This document shows, piece after piece, positions 6,992 to 14,992 of a stretch of DNA of 21,437 nucleotides; the first letter of the stretch is position 1, and the number at the start of each line of letters is the position of its first letter. A program made the position numbers and the translations under genes. The notes beneath the pieces were generated by a model. The model ran no database searches. It was not told the DNA's origin and saw only the letters and a list, made by a program, of their open reading frames with translations. Source of the stretch: Oscillospiraceae bacterium (lineage in GTDB: Bacteria; Bacillota; Clostridia; Oscillospirales; Ruminococcaceae); assembly GCA_028694405.1 (NCBI GenBank), contig JAQUTM010000017.1, forward strand, positions 1 to 21,437, given 5' to 3'.

Positions 6992-8917
6992 TTACTCAGC
7001 GTCAGCTTCTTCAGCTACAGGCTCTAACAAAGCTTTCATAGAAAGGCTGATACGTTTTTTCTCAAAGTCAACCTCGGTAAGTTTAACCTCAACCTCTTTG
7101 CCAACCTCTAAAACGTCGCTTACTTTCTCAACGCGCTCATTGCTAATTTCGCTGATGTGTACCAAGCCATCAATGCCCGGCAAAATGCGTACAAATGCAC
7201 CAAATTTTGTAATAGATACAACAGGTGCTTTAAAGGTGCTGCCTACAGGATAGTTGTTTTTCAACAGTTCCCAAGGATTGTCCTCTGTTTTTTTGTAGCC
7301 AAGGCTTACTTTTTTGTTTTCAGCGTCTAGCTCTTTTACATATACCTCGATGGTATCGCCAACACTAACAACCTCGCTTGGGTGTTTAATGCGGTTCCAA
7401 GAAAGCTCACTGATGTGAACAAGGCCGTCTACGCCGCCAATGTCAACAAATGCGCCGTAAGCGGTAAGGCTTTTAACAACACCGGTGTAAGTTTTGCCAA
7501 CTTCAACGTCTGCCCAGAATTTTTCTTTGGCAGCGTCAGCCTCTGCGCTTAATACAGCGCGGATAGAACCGATTACACGGCGACCGGCACACTCGATAAT
7601 TTTAATGTTAACTTTTGTTTTTACCAAAGCGGTAAAATCTTCGCCACGACGCAAAGTTGCCTGGCTAGCAGGAATAAATACTTTAACGCCTTTAACCATA
7701 GCTACCAAGCCGCCTTTAACAGCCTCGGTAATATAAACTTCCAAAATAGAACCGTCTTCAGCGGCTTTCTCTACAATGGCTTGACCCTCTTTGGCCTCAA
7801 TGCGTTTTTTGGAAAGAGTTGTAAGACCTTCAACGTCATTGGTTTTAATAACAACAAGCTCTAGCTCGTCGCCGATTTTAACCAAATCCTCCATTTTTGC
7901 AGAAGGGTCGTCAGTCATCTCATCAAGTTTAACAATACCGGTTTGTTTTGCACCGATATCAACAAAAATTTCGTTTGGGTTAATTGCAGTTACAACGCCT
8001 TTTAAAATTTTGTTTCTAAAAACGGGCTGGAATGACTGCTCGAGCATCTCCTCAAAGCTTAATTCTTCTGTTTGTAATACTTCGCTCATCTTGCTAAGTA
8101 CCTCCTCAATTATTGACGAAGGCGTAGACGCTCCCGCTGTCACACCTGCCGTTTGCACACCTTTAAAAATGGTAAGGTCAAGGTCAGCTGCTGTTTCTAC
8201 AGCAATGGCCTTTGCGTGCTTTGCGGCAACTGAAACAAGCTTTTGTGTGTTAGAAGAATGGCGCCCACCCACAATGACCATAATCTCACAGGTACGGCTC
8301 AATTCCTCAGCCTCTTGCTGCCTCGTACTGGTTGCACTACATATTGTATCAAAAATAGCAGAATTTGTACACACTTTTTTTAGATATTCCCTACATTCTA
8401 ACCATTTTGTAACTTCATAAGTAGTTTGTGCTACACAAATTACCTCATTTGGTGCATTTTGGGCTTCAAAAATGGCTTTCAGTTGGCTTATATCTGCAAA
8501 AACGCGTACATCTCCGCTGCTGTGCCCAACAATTCCCTGTACCTCAGGGTGTGCTGCATCGCCTGCTATTAGCAGCGTTTTACCTTCATGGCCACACTGC
8601 TCGGCAATTTTTTGAATCTTTTTCACAAAGGGACAAGTGGCATCGTGTACCACACAGCCCTTTTGCGCCAAAGTATCGTATATAGTTTGTCCCACACCAT
8701 GGCTGCGTATTACAACCTCATACCCTTTGGGGATTTCTTCCAAACTATTGGCGGTAACGGCACCTTTGCTCTCTAGGTCTGCCACACACTGTGCATTGTG
8801 AATCAGCGGTCCAAGCGTCGCCACTTTGTGGCCCTGTGCCAATAAGTCATATGTCAATTTAACGGCCCTGTCCACGCCAAAACAGAACCCTGCAGACTTT
8901 GCTTTAACAATATTCAC
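6992..8917 (-). CDS. ispH-rpsA: fusion of HMBPP reductase (IspH) with ribosomal protein S1 domains
   Basis: The 641-residue product joins the last MEP enzyme, which reduces HMBPP to IPP and DMAPP with a [4Fe-4S] cluster, to four S1 RNA-binding domains. The IspH part spans about 1-276. Its cluster cysteines are Cys12 (GFCFGV), Cys95 (DATCPF) and Cys193 (TICSATS), matching the spacing in E. coli IspH. The S1 domains lie near 305-372, 391-457, 474-542 and 559-627; the last two carry GAFVDIGGVDGLVHISE-type cores. This fusion is known in Clostridia. The start is GTG 8917, with GGAGG 6 bases upstream, overlapping the end of plsC by 14 bases; an in-frame ATG at 8956 lies deeper inside plsC and lacks a site. 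Oddity: a ribosome site and ATG stand exactly at the domain junction (Met277). Confidence 0.95.
   Translation of the reverse strand: MNIVKAKSAGFCFGVDRAVKLTYDLLAQGHKVATLGPLIHNAQCVADLESKGAVTANSLEEIPKGYEVVIRSHGVGQTIYDTLAQKGCVVHDATCPFVKKIQKIAEQCGHEGKTLLIAGDAAHPEVQGIVGHSSGDVRVFADISQLKAIFEAQNAPNEVICVAQTTYEVTKWLECREYLKKVCTNSAIFDTICSATSTRQQEAEELSRTCEIMVIVGGRHSSNTQKLVSVAAKHAKAIAVETAADLDLTIFKGVQTAGVTAGASTPSSIIEEVLSKMSEVLQTEELSFEEMLEQSFQPVFRNKILKGVVTAINPNEIFVDIGAKQTGIVKLDEMTDDPSAKMEDLVKIGDELELVVIKTNDVEGLTTLSKKRIEAKEGQAIVEKAAEDGSILEVYITEAVKGGLVAMVKGVKVFIPASQATLRRGEDFTALVKTKVNIKIIECAGRRVIGSIRAVLSAEADAAKEKFWADVEVGKTYTGVVKSLTAYGAFVDIGGVDGLVHISELSWNRIKHPSEVVSVGDTIEVYVKELDAENKKVSLGYKKTEDNPWELLKNNYPVGSTFKAPVVSITKFGAFVRILPGIDGLVHISEISNERVEKVSDVLEVGKEVEVKLTEVDFEKKRISLSMKALLEPVAEEADAE
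8101..8107 (-). promoter_or_regulatory. internal ribosome site at the IspH/S1 junction
   Basis: The minus strand reads GAGGAGG at 8107-8101, then 11 bases, then ATG at 8089-8087 (Met277), which opens the sequence MSEVLQ, typical of a free S1 protein start. The bases also encode Glu-Glu-Val, a common ending of IspH, so the site may be partly a by-product of protein conservation. The spacing is at the long end of the usable range. Confidence 0.5.
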
Positions 8918-9518
8918 GGTTATCCTCCAGTAGCTGCTCCATAGCTTGTGTAACAACTGCTTTTGCGCTGCGCAAGCTGCTGGCGCTGCCGTCTATGTTT
9001 AAGCTTTCTATGGGTATGGGCTTGCCAAATACTACGGTAGCGCGCCCAAATACGCGCATTTTACCGCCTTTGTAAATAATACGGCACGGCTGTATATCTA
9101 CATTTGCCTGCTGTGCAACTACAAATGCCCCGCTTTTTAAACGCTGTAAATTGCCGTCCTTGCTGCGCGTTCCCTCGGGAAAAATAAGCAGCCCACGATT
9201 TTCTGTTTGTATGGTTTCAATAGCACGATTTAAAGGCTCTGCATCGCCTTTGCCGCGCGCCACCGGAAACACTCCCACATGTCGAAACATCCAGCTAAAC
9301 ACCGGGTTTACTTCAAACACCTCTTGCTTTGCCATAATGAGCAGTTTTTTGCCCCAAAGGCGAGAGATAACCAAAAACACAGGGTCTATTGCCGAGATGT
9401 GGTTACACACCATTACAAACCCGCGGTCTTTTATCAAATTTTCTTTGCCGATAACCTTAATGCGAAAGCCAATGTGCCAAACCAGCCATGCAAGCGTAAC
9501 AATTATCACATAAAACAT
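8904..9518 (-). CDS. plsC: 1-acyl-sn-glycerol-3-phosphate acyltransferase (PlsC)
   Basis: This 204-residue membrane-associated enzyme should acylate lysophosphatidate to phosphatidate in phospholipid synthesis. An N-terminal hydrophobic segment (about 2-17) precedes the catalytic NHISAID (His40 and Asp45, the HX4D motif) and the phosphate-binding FPEGTRS (113-119). Length fits short bacterial PlsC. The ATG has GGAGAG about 5 bases upstream. It follows cmk by 13 bases, and its end overlaps the GTG of ispH-rpsA by 14 bases, so translation is probably coupled. The cmk-plsC-ispH order is common in Clostridia. Acyl-chain and head-group preference cannot be read from the sequence. Confidence 0.93.
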   Translation of the reverse strand: MFYVIIVTLAWLVWHIGFRIKVIGKENLIKDRGFVMVCNHISAIDPVFLVISRLWGKKLLIMAKQEVFEVNPVFSWMFRHVGVFPVARGKGDAEPLNRAIETIQTENRGLLIFPEGTRSKDGNLQRLKSGAFVVAQQANVDIQPCRIIYKGGKMRVFGRATVVFGKPIPIESLNIDGSASSLRSAKAVVTQAMEQLLEDNREYC

Positions 9519-9531
9519 GAGCGCTCTCCTT

Positions 9532-10197
9532 TTACTTTGCGTGGGTTTTTATCAAATCAAGCAGCTTTTCAAAGCTCTCTTCAAAGTTCAAATCACTGGT
9601 ATCTACTAAAATTGCATCTTCTGCCTGTTTCAGCGGTGCGGCAGCGCGGTGTGTGTCATTATAATCTCGTTGCTCAATGTCGGCTAATACAGTGTCAAAA
9701 TCTATAGTCTGCCCTTTTTCACACAGCTCTTTATAACGCCGCTGGGCACGCGCTTTACTGCTGGCTGTGAGAAAAATTTTGACAGTTGCATCGGGTAAAA
9801 CCACTGTGCCAATGTCACGTCCGTCCATCAGCACATCGGCCGCCATAGCCATACCGCGTTGGGCCTCCAATAAATAAGCCCGCACTGTTGGGTGTGCACT
9901 TACTGCACTGGCAGCCATACCAACTTTTTCTTCGCGTATGGCATCACTTACATCTTTTTTGTTTAAATATACATGCTGACCGTCGTCCTCATGCTTTAAT
10001 CCTATACAAATATCCGCTAGGGTTGCCTGTACTGCTGTCTCATTTTTCACGTCTATTCCATGCTGTAAAGCATACAGCCCAATGGCTCGATACATAGCAC
10101 CCGTATCAACATAAATATATCCCAGCTGCTTTGCCAAGCGTTTTGCCAATGTGCTTTTACCGGCACCGCTTGGCCCATCTATTGCGATTGAAATCAT
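9532..10197 (-). CDS. cmk: cytidylate kinase
   Basis: This 221-residue cytoplasmic kinase phosphorylates CMP and dCMP with ATP. The P-loop GPSGAGKST spans residues 8-16, YVDTGAMYRA follows, and the CMP-binding DGRDIGTVVLPDA lies in mid-protein, all typical of bacterial Cmk. The start is ATG 10197, because AGGAG lies 7 bases upstream; an in-frame ATG at 10218 would overlap the preceding gene and has no site. The gene begins 10 bases after the flavoprotein stop and sits 13 bases ahead of plsC. Confidence 0.95.
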   Translation of the reverse strand: MISIAIDGPSGAGKSTLAKRLAKQLGYIYVDTGAMYRAIGLYALQHGIDVKNETAVQATLADICIGLKHEDDGQHVYLNKKDVSDAIREEKVGMAASAVSAHPTVRAYLLEAQRGMAMAADVLMDGRDIGTVVLPDATVKIFLTASSKARAQRRYKELCEKGQTIDFDTVLADIEQRDYNDTHRAAAPLKQAEDAILVDTSDLNFEESFEKLLDLIKTHAK

Positions 10198-10207
10198 ATA
10201 TTTGCTC

Positions 10208-11431
10208 CTATTCCTCATCTATATGGGTTGCCGCAGCGTAAGCCGTGGCAAAGGCAATTTGTAAATTATAGCCGCCTGTATAGGCGTCCACATCTAACAC
10301 TTCGCCTGCAAAATAAAGCCCGCTAACCAGCTTGCTCTCCATTGTTTTGGGATTTATTTCTTTTACCGACACACCGCCGCTTGTTATAACCGCATGTGCC
10401 AAATCTCCCCGTTCTTTTATCTCCAACGGAAACGCTTTCATAAGCTTTACCAGCTGTTGGCGTTCAAGGCGTGTTATCTGGTTTACTTTTCGGGTGGGCT
10501 CTACACCCCACATCTCCAGCATAACAGGCTCCATTTTTTTTGGCAACAGCTTTACCAGGCAGTTTGCGGCATCTTTATTGCTTAAAATATCAAAATCTGC
10601 CGCAATACGTTTATAGAGCGTCTGCTCGTCCAAAGCCGGTTTCAAGTCAATCTCTACGCTGTATTTATATTTATTCATATCGCCGATATGTGCACTGGCA
10701 CTTAAAACCAATGGACCCGATATTCCAAAATGGGTAAACAGCATTTCCCCCTGCTCGCTAAACTTCGGCTTACCGTTTTGCAGTAAGGTAAGCTTTACGT
10801 TTTTTAAGCTAAGACCCATCATTCGCTTTGCCGTATTGCCACGCTCTACCAGGGACACCAAGCTGGGGGTAGGCGTAACAATGGTGTGCCCTGCCGCTTT
10901 GGCAAAGCGATAGCCGTCCCCTGTACTGCCTGTAACGCTGTAGCTTACACCGCCTGTGGCCACAATTACGGCGTCTGCCGCTATGCTGCGCCCACCTGCA
11001 AGCTTTACCCCGCGTACCTGATTCTCTTCGATTAACAGCCCTTTGGCCTGCGCAAAAAGTACAGCCGCGCCGTCAGCATAGCGTTGTAGTGCCGCCACAA
11101 TGTCCTGTGCTCTATCGCTTACAGGAAAAACGCGGCGTCCCCGCTCGGTTTTTAAAGGTACCCCAAACTGTTCAAACAGCTGCATTGTTTTTTCTGGTGG
11201 CCATGCATAAATGCCGGAATATAAAAAGCGCGGGTTGGTACGCACATTTTTTAAAAAAGTTTCCTCATCACAGTTATTGGTAACATTACAGCGACCCTTG
11301 CCTGTAATTAAAATTTTACGTCCCACCGCATCGCCATGCTCTAAAACCGTTACTGTGTGGCCGCTTTTAAGGGCTGTCCCAGCAGCAAAAAGTCCTGCTG
11401 CCCCGCCGCCTATTATAATTATATTCGCCAA
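10208..11431 (-). CDS. FAD-dependent oxidoreductase of the HI0933 / BaiN family
   Basis: This 407-residue flavoprotein has an N-terminal dinucleotide-binding motif IIIIGGGAAGL (4-14), the family signature GRKILITGKGRCNVTN (about 38-53), and the C-terminal FAD-binding GLYFAGEVLDVDAYTGGYN. Members are annotated as NAD(P)/FAD-dependent oxidoreductases; BaiN acts in bile acid dehydroxylation in gut clostridia, but most members have no known substrate, so no specific role is claimed. The start is TTG 11431, with AAGGAG 6 bases upstream, which gives the family's usual length. The in-frame ATG at 11581 would overlap the previous gene by over 100 bases. The gene commonly precedes cmk in Clostridia, as here. 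Confidence 0.9.
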   Translation of the reverse strand: MANIIIIGGGAAGLFAAGTALKSGHTVTVLEHGDAVGRKILITGKGRCNVTNNCDEETFLKNVRTNPRFLYSGIYAWPPEKTMQLFEQFGVPLKTERGRRVFPVSDRAQDIVAALQRYADGAAVLFAQAKGLLIEENQVRGVKLAGGRSIAADAVIVATGGVSYSVTGSTGDGYRFAKAAGHTIVTPTPSLVSLVERGNTAKRMMGLSLKNVKLTLLQNGKPKFSEQGEMLFTHFGISGPLVLSASAHIGDMNKYKYSVEIDLKPALDEQTLYKRIAADFDILSNKDAANCLVKLLPKKMEPVMLEMWGVEPTRKVNQITRLERQQLVKLMKAFPLEIKERGDLAHAVITSGGVSVKEINPKTMESKLVSGLYFAGEVLDVDAYTGGYNLQIAFATAYAAATHIDEE

Positions 11432-11465
11432 AATATTCTCCTTATCTTTCTCTTGCCGCCCGTCT

Positions 11466-12530
11466 CTAGCTTTTAAACAAATCTTGCGGATAAAACTTTG
11501 CCAATGCGGTATCGGTGCAATGCAAGCCGTCATAAAAATCTGCTGTGGTAAGCCCCAAAGCATGGGGATTATAGCTGCCAAAAACCGTTAAGCCATATTT
11601 TTCAGCTGTAGCGGTATAAAACTGTTCTGTTGCCAAAATATTTTCAAACCTGCTGTTTTGTACCATATAATCGTAATAAATAGGATTGATAGGCGGTATC
11701 ATAAGTGCCACCTTTACCCCCTTTTGCTGCATATACGCAACAAAGGCATCAAACTGAAGTTCCAGTGCTTTGCCGGAAGTAACAAAGCTGTCAATTACGG
11801 CAGGTGTTTTGATAATACAATTTTGCGCTTCTTCGTCTCGTTTTTCCTGACTGGCTTCACGAAAAGCCTCGTTATAACAGTAGCTTCCGTCTGCGCGCCG
11901 CATATCCCCTTTGGTGTAATAATCACTTGTGGCGTCAGGCATACGCTGTGCAGCACCGCCGCTTTGCAAAAACGCTACCGAGGACTGAAAATAAGTAAAG
12001 CTGAAAAGCTGTACATATCTTTCAAAAAAATCCGTCTGTGTTTTCAGCGGCTTTTGCCCTATTTCTGCGCAAAATTCTTCATACCCTTTGGTGTAGGCGC
12101 GTGTATTTAAACTCTCTTCTCCGGTAAGCCACGGTTCAATTACCACTATTACGTTTTGCGGCGTTTTGCCTAAACTTTCGTACAGCTTAAAAAAGCTAAC
12201 CATATCCCGCAAGTCAGCGCCTGTTACACCCGCGTTATACAGCTGCTCTTGCCCTGTCAAAGCGCGAGAAAGCTGCATACCGCGGCTTGGGCCAAGCACC
12301 AAGGTTGTGGGGGTTTGTGCCAAAACAGCATAATTTTGCTGTAGCAAACGGTCGTCCATATTTTTTAGGTTTGTGGCATTTTTTCCCTGTGCCATAATTT
12401 GCGCTACATTTTGCTCGTACTGTTTGTTAAACAGATTGGCGGGGTCTGCGTACAAATTAAAGCCCACCAATGCCAGCACAAAGGGTAAAAACAAGGCCAC
12501 GGCTTTTATCAACTTTTTTGCTAGGGTCAT
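11466..12530 (-). CDS. membrane-anchored SGNH-like protein, partner of the MBOAT acyltransferase
   Basis: This 354-residue protein has one N-terminal membrane anchor (about 8-26) and otherwise looks extracytoplasmic. The segment LVLGPSRGMQL (Ser82) resembles the nucleophile block of SGNH hydrolases, and FYDGLHCTD near the C-terminus supplies the Asp334/His337 pair expected for the DxxH block. Proteins with this layout (AlgX/AlgJ, DltD and DHHW types) sit next to MBOAT proteins and complete acyl transfer to surface glycans or teichoic acids. The gene follows the MBOAT gene by 43 bases. ATG 12530 has GGGGAG about 8 bases upstream. The acceptor is unknown; no dltA or dltC is present, so D-alanylation is unlikely. 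Confidence 0.75.
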   Translation of the reverse strand: MTLAKKLIKAVALFLPFVLALVGFNLYADPANLFNKQYEQNVAQIMAQGKNATNLKNMDDRLLQQNYAVLAQTPTTLVLGPSRGMQLSRALTGQEQLYNAGVTGADLRDMVSFFKLYESLGKTPQNVIVVIEPWLTGEESLNTRAYTKGYEEFCAEIGQKPLKTQTDFFERYVQLFSFTYFQSSVAFLQSGGAAQRMPDATSDYYTKGDMRRADGSYCYNEAFREASQEKRDEEAQNCIIKTPAVIDSFVTSGKALELQFDAFVAYMQQKGVKVALMIPPINPIYYDYMVQNSRFENILATEQFYTATAEKYGLTVFGSYNPHALGLTTADFYDGLHCTDTALAKFYPQDLFKS

Positions 12531-12573
12531 ATTGTTTTCTCCCCTTTATAAATTACACGCTTTTAAGCGGCCG

Positions 12574-14082
12574 TTAAAAATTAAAATAAATAAATTGGTT
12601 TGCGCCAAACACGCCGCAAAAAGCTAATAGCAATAAACAGATATAGTAAAATACAGCACGGTTTACAGCAGGCAATTTGCGCACATAGGCGCCTTCGTTT
12701 AAGCCGTCCTGAGCAGCATAAAAGCTTAAACTCTCCAACCCAAAAATACCAAATAAAAGTAAAAATGCCTTACCCCATGTTAAGCCCATGCGTGCAAAGG
12801 TTTGAACAACAATTTCAGGCTGTGCCAGAATGCTGCCCCAGCCTCTGGGCAGCATGGCATAAATATATAGGGCTTCTTGCAGGCTTGGTGCACGAAAGAA
12901 TATAATACAGCTTGTAAAAAGCAAGTATACAATTCCAATCTGAATAACATCTTTTGTCCACTTTTTTTTGTAAAGCAAATTGTTTTTTGCCCATTTGCGT
13001 CGTTTTTTTACTGTAATTTTACCTATTACCATATACAGTCCGTTTAAAGCACCCCATACGATATAGGTCCACGCGGCGCCATGCCACAAACCGCTGATGG
13101 GAAAAATAATAAACAAATTAAACAGACCTTTTAATTTAGCACACCTGCCGCCGCTGTTTTTCATCGCAAGAGGGGTAAAAATATAGTCTCTAAACCAGCT
13201 TGTAAGACTGATATGCCACCTTGCCCAAAGCTCGGTATAGCTTTTGGCGGCAAAGGGACGCGTAAAGTTTTCCATTACCGTAAACCCCAGCGCTTTTGCC
13301 GTACCAATGGCAATATCGCTATAGCCGCTAAAATCACAGTAAATTTGATAGCTGTACATCAAACTGGCCATAAGTAAAAAAGGTCCGCCAAAATTTTGTA
13401 CCGAGGGTAACCCCGTGCCCAAATCACCGTAAATGACATTTACAAATTGGCCTAAGGTTTCGGCTACTACATATTTTTTAAAAAAGCCGATTAAAATGCG
13501 CGTTACACCCTGCGCAAAATTTTCCCATTCAAACACAACAGGTGCATTTAGCTGTGGCAGCAAACCGGTGCCGCGTTCAATAGGGCCCGAACTTACACAT
13601 GGAAAAAAGCTTACAAAAGCAGCATATTTTACAAAGCTTTTTTCGAGCGGCATAACGTGCTGATACACGTCAATTAAATAGCCCAAAGACTGAAATGTAT
13701 AAAAGCTAATGCCCAACGGGGCAAGCAATGTAAGCTTTTGCGGTATATAGCCGATACCCGCAACGTTTAACAGCGCCGCCAGCTGCGTATTGAAAAAGTT
13801 GTAATATTTAAAAAAACACAAGCTGCCCAGGCACAACAACAAAGCCGCTACAAAAGCCGCTTTGCGTTTGGTGCCCTTCTGCTGCGTACTTACAATGTGC
13901 GCAGCACAGTAAGTTACTGCTGTAGCCGCCAGCAGCAATAGCACATAGGCAAGCCCTTGCGAAGCATAAAAAGCATAACTTGCAACCAACAGCACAACAG
14001 GTTGCCATTTTTTAGGCAGCACAAAAAACGCTACGATGCATAGAGGCAAAAACAGCATAAATTGTGCAGATGTAAAAGACAT
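12574..14082 (-). CDS. MBOAT-family O-acyltransferase (AlgI-like)
   Basis: This 502-residue polytopic membrane protein belongs to the membrane-bound O-acyltransferase family, probably moving acetyl groups across the membrane onto a surface polysaccharide. Visible family motifs are DFSGYSDIAIG (about 250-260), RWHIS (His290) and the catalytic-type GLWHGAAW (His334), with about ten hydrophobic segments throughout. The start is ATG 14082, with AGGAG 8 bases upstream; the in-frame ATG at 14118 overlaps the preceding gene. It begins 11 bases after the SDR-like gene and is followed by its SGNH-like partner, the usual AlgI/AlgX-type pairing. The glycan substrate is not known; context suggests a polymer containing an amino-dideoxysugar. 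Confidence 0.9.
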   Translation of the reverse strand: MSFTSAQFMLFLPLCIVAFFVLPKKWQPVVLLVASYAFYASQGLAYVLLLLAATAVTYCAAHIVSTQQKGTKRKAAFVAALLLCLGSLCFFKYYNFFNTQLAALLNVAGIGYIPQKLTLLAPLGISFYTFQSLGYLIDVYQHVMPLEKSFVKYAAFVSFFPCVSSGPIERGTGLLPQLNAPVVFEWENFAQGVTRILIGFFKKYVVAETLGQFVNVIYGDLGTGLPSVQNFGGPFLLMASLMYSYQIYCDFSGYSDIAIGTAKALGFTVMENFTRPFAAKSYTELWARWHISLTSWFRDYIFTPLAMKNSGGRCAKLKGLFNLFIIFPISGLWHGAAWTYIVWGALNGLYMVIGKITVKKRRKWAKNNLLYKKKWTKDVIQIGIVYLLFTSCIIFFRAPSLQEALYIYAMLPRGWGSILAQPEIVVQTFARMGLTWGKAFLLLFGIFGLESLSFYAAQDGLNEGAYVRKLPAVNRAVFYYICLLLLAFCGVFGANQFIYFNF

Positions 14083-14093
14083 AAACGAAACTC

Positions 14094-14963
14094 CTAAAAA
14101 TAATTTTCTCTTATGCACGCACGCATATAGTCAGTTAATTCTTGTAAAATTTGCTCTTGAGACATATAAAATCCGTCCCTGCCACCGCACACGTCACAGG
14201 TGTCGCTTTGCATGAGCTGTGCTTGCGCTTGTAAGGCAAGCTTACCCTGCCACGCTGTGCCATACACCGCGCGGTAAAGCCGTGCCGGGGTTACAGGCGC
14301 AGCGGCCAGCATAATGCTGTTTCGGTTTGCCTGCAAGGCAATGTTAATATCCCGCCACAAATAGCGCAAGGGGTAAAATTGGTAGTGGGACAGCAACTGC
14401 CCACCATACAAAAGGCTGTAGCTTTCTTGAAAAATATGAGTTTTAAAAAAGCAAATCAGTTTTTCTCTTGTTTGATTGTCGTCTAAAGGCTGCAAAGTAT
14501 AACACCCGTCCTGCCCGCAAAAATAGGTGTTTTTTATCAAGCTGCTTTGCGCTGCAAGCGTGTTGTACTGCAAACAGGTAAGCTGCAAGAGTACAGGGGC
14601 AGCCATAGCTGCTAAAACAGCTTCAGGCTTTGTAGCAGGTAAAAACACCTGCGGCAGTGTAACTGTAAGACAATTATCTTGCCGGGTTATCTCTTTTAAA
14701 TGTACCCCCAGCCCATGAGTTTGCTGCTGAAACACAACTACCAGCTTTTCATAGGACAGCCGGGTTAAAAAAGCCACATCTCTCTTTATAGCTATGGCTG
14801 TGCTTTTTAAAGTTAAGTTTTCAGGGGGACAATACACAACAAGCTGATGCTTTGCACACAAAGCGCGATGGCGATTTTGACGCGTGTACACATAGCTGAA
14901 AAGATGACCGTGCTGCAATCCCGCATCCATTATTCCGCCGCTGCCCAGTAATGTTGTTGTCAT
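14094..14963 (-). CDS. unrecognised protein, weakly resembling an extended SDR (sugar epimerase) fold
   Basis: The 289-residue product is not confidently recognised. The N-terminus MTTTLLGSGGIMDAGL could be a degraded Rossmann glycine motif. The segment YPLRYLWRDINIAL (197-210), followed by IMLAAAPVTPARLYRAVYG (217-235) and the tail GGRDGFYMSQEQIL (260-273), recalls a group of NAD-dependent epimerase-like proteins seen in surface-polysaccharide clusters; this is from memory of the family pattern. The Tyr-x3-Lys catalytic motif of SDRs is not visible, so it may be a non-catalytic or divergent member. A CDVC motif (256-259) may bind metal, though a four-Cys site is not seen. ATG 14963 has a GGAGG-containing site upstream. 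It lies between the ATP-grasp and MBOAT genes with gaps of 29 and 11 bases. Confidence 0.7.
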   Translation of the reverse strand: MTTTLLGSGGIMDAGLQHGHLFSYVYTRQNRHRALCAKHQLVVYCPPENLTLKSTAIAIKRDVAFLTRLSYEKLVVVFQQQTHGLGVHLKEITRQDNCLTVTLPQVFLPATKPEAVLAAMAAPVLLQLTCLQYNTLAAQSSLIKNTYFCGQDGCYTLQPLDDNQTREKLICFFKTHIFQESYSLLYGGQLLSHYQFYPLRYLWRDINIALQANRNSIMLAAAPVTPARLYRAVYGTAWQGKLALQAQAQLMQSDTCDVCGGRDGFYMSQEQILQELTDYMRACIRENYF

Positions 14964-14992
14964 GCCCTGCCCTCCTTTAATGATAGTATACC

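Noticed and set aside
7791..8420. 209-codon open frame on the plus strand
   Set aside because: It lies wholly opposite ispH-rpsA, which is clearly real, and its Ser- and Thr-rich translation resembles no family. It is an antisense shadow.
11432..11581. Longer flavoprotein starting at ATG 11581
   Set aside because: It would overlap the SGNH-like gene by over 100 bases and place 50 foreign residues before the Rossmann motif, which normally lies at the N-terminus.
11466..14082. Teichoic acid D-alanylation pair (DltB/DltD)
   Set aside because: The MBOAT plus SGNH-like layout resembles it, but dltA and dltC are absent, and the neighbours are amino-sugar genes. An AlgI-type pair is the safer call.
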